A stretch of 64,000 nucleotides of DNA from Alkalihalobacillus sp. LMS6 (GTDB lineage: Bacteria; Bacillota; Bacilli; Bacillales; Bacillaceae_D), in assembly GCF_024362765.1 (NCBI RefSeq), contig NZ_CP093302.1, forward strand, positions 1,890,001 through 1,954,000. The letters run 5' to 3'. Shown piece by piece: positions 61,365 through 64,000 of this stretch. Position numbers and translations under genes: made by a program. Position 1 is the stretch's first letter. The number at the start of each line of letters is the position of its first letter. The notes below the pieces were generated by a model. It was given only the letters and a program-made list of their open reading frames with translations, did not search any database and had not been told where the DNA came from.

Positions 61365-64000
61365 TCATGTCACATTAAAATAACGAGCTTCCGGATGGGA
61401 AAACACTAGCGCCGTCACACTTGCTTCAGGCTCCATCATAAACTCTTCGGTTAAGTCGATTCCAATTTTTTCAGGGTGTAACAAATCAAATAATTTTTTT
61501 TGGTCTTCTAAATTGGGACATGCTGGATAGCCAAACGAAACGCGAATGCCTTGATATTTCGCAGCAAAACGATCATTCATCGTGAAGTCAGCCGTATCTG
61601 GAAAGCCCCAGCGATCACGCATTTGTTCATGAAGACGTTCCGCTAATCCTTCTGCTGTTTCTAACGCTGCTGCTTGCACAAGGTGGCTTTGTAAAAATTC
61701 TCCGCTCTCCTTTGCTTTCTCAGCTAAAGCGCGTACTCCTTTTCCGGCAGTGACAGCTAAAAAGCCAACATAGTCCATTTCAGAGCCAACTGGACGGACA
61801 AAGTCTGCTAAACATAAGAAAGGTTTGACCCGTTGCCGCGGGAAGGTAAAGCGTTCAAGCACGTTATTAGGATTGGAAGGATCGTAAATAACTAAATCAT
61901 TTCCATCTGACTGGGCTGGGAAAAATTGATACATCGCATTCGCTTGCAACGTCTTCAATTGATTTGCATCAGAAAAAAGTTTATCCACTTTTTCTTTTAA
62001 TTCAACGGTTTTATCATGTCCTTCCTGGAGTAAACGATCGACTCTTCCTTGGACGCCTAGATGACGACCAAGCAGCATTTGCATATTCACATAAGGATAA
62101 ATATGTTCCACATTATAATTTTTCACGATATGTGGACGTAAATCTGCAGGCTGTATCACCTGATGATGGTGTGCGATTGTTGATTTTCCCTCTTCACTAC
62201 TTTTGGTAGCAGAAGCTGTAGGCGTCACCCGTTTTGCTAAGTGTTCTGCTTTTAGCTTGCGCTGTTCACTTAATTCAGCAGCTAGCACCTCACGCTTTTC
62301 TTCACTCGTTATGCGATTAGCTAACTCTAATCCATTCATCGCATCCTTGGCGTAAATAACGAGTCCTTCGTATTCTGGGGCAATACGTGTATCAACAAAT
62401 TTCCGCGTTAACGCTGCTCCTCCTACAAGCACAGGGATGGAAATTGCTTGCTGCTTTAAGTCTTGAGCCGTTAACACCATTTGTTGCGCCGACTTTACTA
62501 ATAGCCCCGATAAACCAATCGCAGTCGGCTGTTCTCTCTTAATGGCATCAATTAACTCATTGGACGTCACTTTAATGCCTAAATTAACAATCTCAAATCC
62601 ATTATTGCTAAGAATAATATCGACTAAGTTTTTTCCAATGTCGTGAACGTCACCTTTTACTGTTGCTAGTAAGATCTTTCCTTTTCTAGATTCATGATCA
62701 CTTTTCTCCATATGCGGTTCAAGAAAAGATACAGCTGCTTTCATCACTTCTGCACTTTGCAACACTTCCGCCACAATTAATTCATTATTGTTGAACAGCC
62801 GACCGACCTCATCCATTCCGTCCATCAGCGGCCCATTAATAATATCAAGAGGCGTGGGATACGTTTGCAAGGCAAGAGTTAAGTCAACGTCCAAGCGCTG
62901 TTTCGTTCCTTCTACCACATATAAAGCTAATCGTTCTTCTAACGACAATCCTTCGTACTCGATCGTTTGTTTCGAACTTTTTCCACGATAATGAGCGGTG
63001 AAGTCCGCGAGCGTTTGGTCGTCCGTTTCAAAAAGCAATTGATTCGCTAATGCCTTCTCTTCATCTGAGATACTGGCAAACCGTTCAAGTTTCTCTGTAT
63101 TCACGATTGCATAATCAAGACCCGCCTGTGTACAGTGGTACAAATAAACCGAATTTAACACTTCTCTTCCTACAGGTGGCAAACCGAATGATACGTTACT
63201 CACCCCTAGAATCGTTAAGCATTGCGGCAGGTGGTCTTTTATGAGCTTAATTCCTTCTACAGTCGCTGTAGCTGACCCTAAATATTGGGCATCGCCCGTT
63301 CCAACTGGAAACACAAGTGGATCAAAAATAATATCATGTGCTGGAATGCCATGCTTCTCCGTTAATAACTTGAACGAGCGCTTCGCAATTTCTAGCTTTC
63401 GTTCTGCCGTAACCGCCATTCCCGTTTCATCAATCGTTCCTACGACAAGCGCCGCACCAAACTGCTTGACTAGAGGGAGAATCGCTTCAAACCGTTCTTC
63501 GCCATCTTCAAGATTTATGGAATTAATAATCGCTTTTCCTTGCGAATACGTAAGAGCTTCTTTAATGACATTTTCATCGGTTGAATCAATCATGAGCGGA
63601 ACTTTCACTTTATTTGTTACATGAGTTAGAAAAGCAGCCATATCATCTGCTTCCTCACGATCAGGATCCGCCAAGCAAATGTCCACAACATGGGCGCCTT
63701 TCTTTACTTGTGCACGTGCAATTTCTGACGCTTCTTCATACTTCCCTTCTTCGATTAACCGTTTAAATTTCCGTGAACCAATTACATTTGTTCGCTCGCC
63801 CACAAAAAGAGGGCGCATTGAATCATCATAAATGAGTGCCTCTAAGCCAGAAACAGCGTGCTGATGCCGCGTGTTTTCTGTTCGCGGTGAATAGGTTTGC
63901 ACCATTTCTTTTAACGCACGAATGTGAGCAGGCGTTGTTCCACAGCAACCACCTACTACGTTAAGCCAGCCTTTTTCTGCAAAACCTTCAAGCTTTTTCG
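61365..64000 (-). CDS. metH: Cobalamin-dependent methionine synthase MetH (5' end outside window)
   Basis: The frame is open to the window edge, so the start is missing; about 878 C-terminal codons are seen. Near the edge GGCCGTTP supplies two of the three zinc cysteines of the homocysteine domain. Then come the pterin-binding domain (ERTNVIGSRKFKRL), the cap and cobalamin domain with GDVHDIGKNL (the His that binds cobalt), and the C-terminal activation domain with RVSFGYPACPNLEDQ, which binds S-adenosylmethionine. This complete set means an enzyme that transfers a methyl group from methyl-tetrahydrofolate to homocysteine using vitamin B12. An ATG at 63905 is internal to the frame, not the start. 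B. subtilis instead relies on MetE. Confidence 0.95.
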   Translation of the reverse strand, partial: KKLEGFAEKGWLNVVGGCCGTTPAHIRALKEMVQTYSPRTENTRHQHAVSGLEALIYDDSMRPLFVGERTNVIGSRKFKRLIEEGKYEEASEIARAQVKKGAHVVDICLADPDREEADDMAAFLTHVTNKVKVPLMIDSTDENVIKEALTYSQGKAIINSINLEDGEERFEAILPLVKQFGAALVVGTIDETGMAVTAERKLEIAKRSFKLLTEKHGIPAHDIIFDPLVFPVGTGDAQYLGSATATVEGIKLIKDHLPQCLTILGVSNVSFGLPPVGREVLNSVYLYHCTQAGLDYAIVNTEKLERFASISDEEKALANQLLFETDDQTLADFTAHYRGKSSKQTIEYEGLSLEERLALYVVEGTKQRLDVDLTLALQTYPTPLDIINGPLMDGMDEVGRLFNNNELIVAEVLQSAEVMKAAVSFLEPHMEKSDHESRKGKILLATVKGDVHDIGKNLVDIILSNNGFEIVNLGIKVTSNELIDAIKREQPTAIGLSGLLVKSAQQMVLTAQDLKQQAISIPVLVGGAALTRKFVDTRIAPEYEGLVIYAKDAMNGLELANRITSEEKREVLAAELSEQRKLKAEHLAKRVTPTASATKSSEEGKSTIAHHHQVIQPADLRPHIVKNYNVEHIYPYVNMQMLLGRHLGVQGRVDRLLQEGHDKTVELKEKVDKLFSDANQLKTLQANAMYQFFPAQSDGNDLVIYDPSNPNNVLERFTFPRQRVKPFLCLADFVRPVGSEMDYVGFLAVTAGKGVRALAEKAKESGEFLQSHLVQAAALETAEGLAERLHEQMRDRWGFPDTADFTMNDRFAAKYQGIRVSFGYPACPNLEDQKKLFDLLHPEKIGIDLTEEFMMEPEASVTALVFSHPEARYFNVT

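Noticed and set aside
1-64000. CRISPR array, transposon, prophage, tRNA or rRNA genes
   Set aside because: No regular spaced repeats, transposase, integrase, phage structural proteins or clear RNA-gene sequences were found.

Overview
The window is a stretch of Bacillaceae (Firmicutes) chromosome. Protein content, strong AGGAGG-type ribosome binding sites, endospore genes (spoIVA, sleB-ypeB, a SpoVIF-like gene, ypjB) and gene order all resemble the Bacillus subtilis recU-ponA to cmk-ypeB-sleB region. A long acidic extracellular tail on PBP1A and several differences from B. subtilis (no aspB, aroE, hbs or trpE at their usual places; added mtaD, a UbiA-type prenyltransferase, plsY and metH) hint at an alkaliphilic lineage. 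That is inference. No phage, insertion sequence, rRNA, tRNA or CRISPR array was seen. Nearly all genes lie on the minus strand; the exceptions are recU-ponA, a 59-residue ORF and ypjC.

Layout. 1-3.5 kb: recU and ponA (+). 3.5-11.1 kb (-): ypmA-ypmB-asnS and dnaD-nth-ypoC-dynA. 11.5-19 kb (-): panB-panC-panD, a TPR gene, dinG and mtaD, headed by a structured leader that may be the pan RNA motif. 19-25 kb (-): ypjD-dapB-mgsA, then a GNAT gene, bacillithiol genes bshB1-bshA, cca and birA. 25-33 kb: ypjC (+), a YugP-type peptidase, ypjB, ypjA, the cytochrome bc complex qcrABC and ypiF-ypiB-ypiA. 33-43 kb (-): the aromatic supraoperon aroC-aroB-aroH, then trpDCFBA-hisC-tyrA. 43-50 kb (-): cheR, ndk, the menaquinone/heptaprenyl group and folE-mtrB. 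50-64 kb (-): spoIVA, yphF, yphE, a SpoVIF-like gene, gpsA-plsY-der-yphA, an S1-domain protein, plsC-cmk, sleB-ypeB and the 3' part of metH.

Two points deserve most attention. First, the trp operon keeps a textbook promoter and an 11-triplet (G/T)AG TRAP-binding leader, and the TRAP gene mtrB is about 8 kb away, but trpE is absent; a 61-codon ORF with a good ribosome binding site sits where trpE should be. Second, the tyrA-ypiA gap, where aroE lies in B. subtilis, instead holds a free-standing promoter with an overlapping CcpA (cre) site, about 94 nt of structured RNA with a CU-rich loop, and a strong terminator: a candidate carbon-regulated small RNA. Its loop is complementary to the aroC Shine-Dalgarno region.

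Non-ATG starts are common and were chosen by ribosome binding site and family length: TTG for asnS, the TPR gene, bshA, ypiB, spoIVA, gpsA and sleB; GTG for dnaD, mtaD, the YugP-type gene, qcrA, aroH, der and ypeB. All calls come from reading the sequence and remembered family features; no database search was run.
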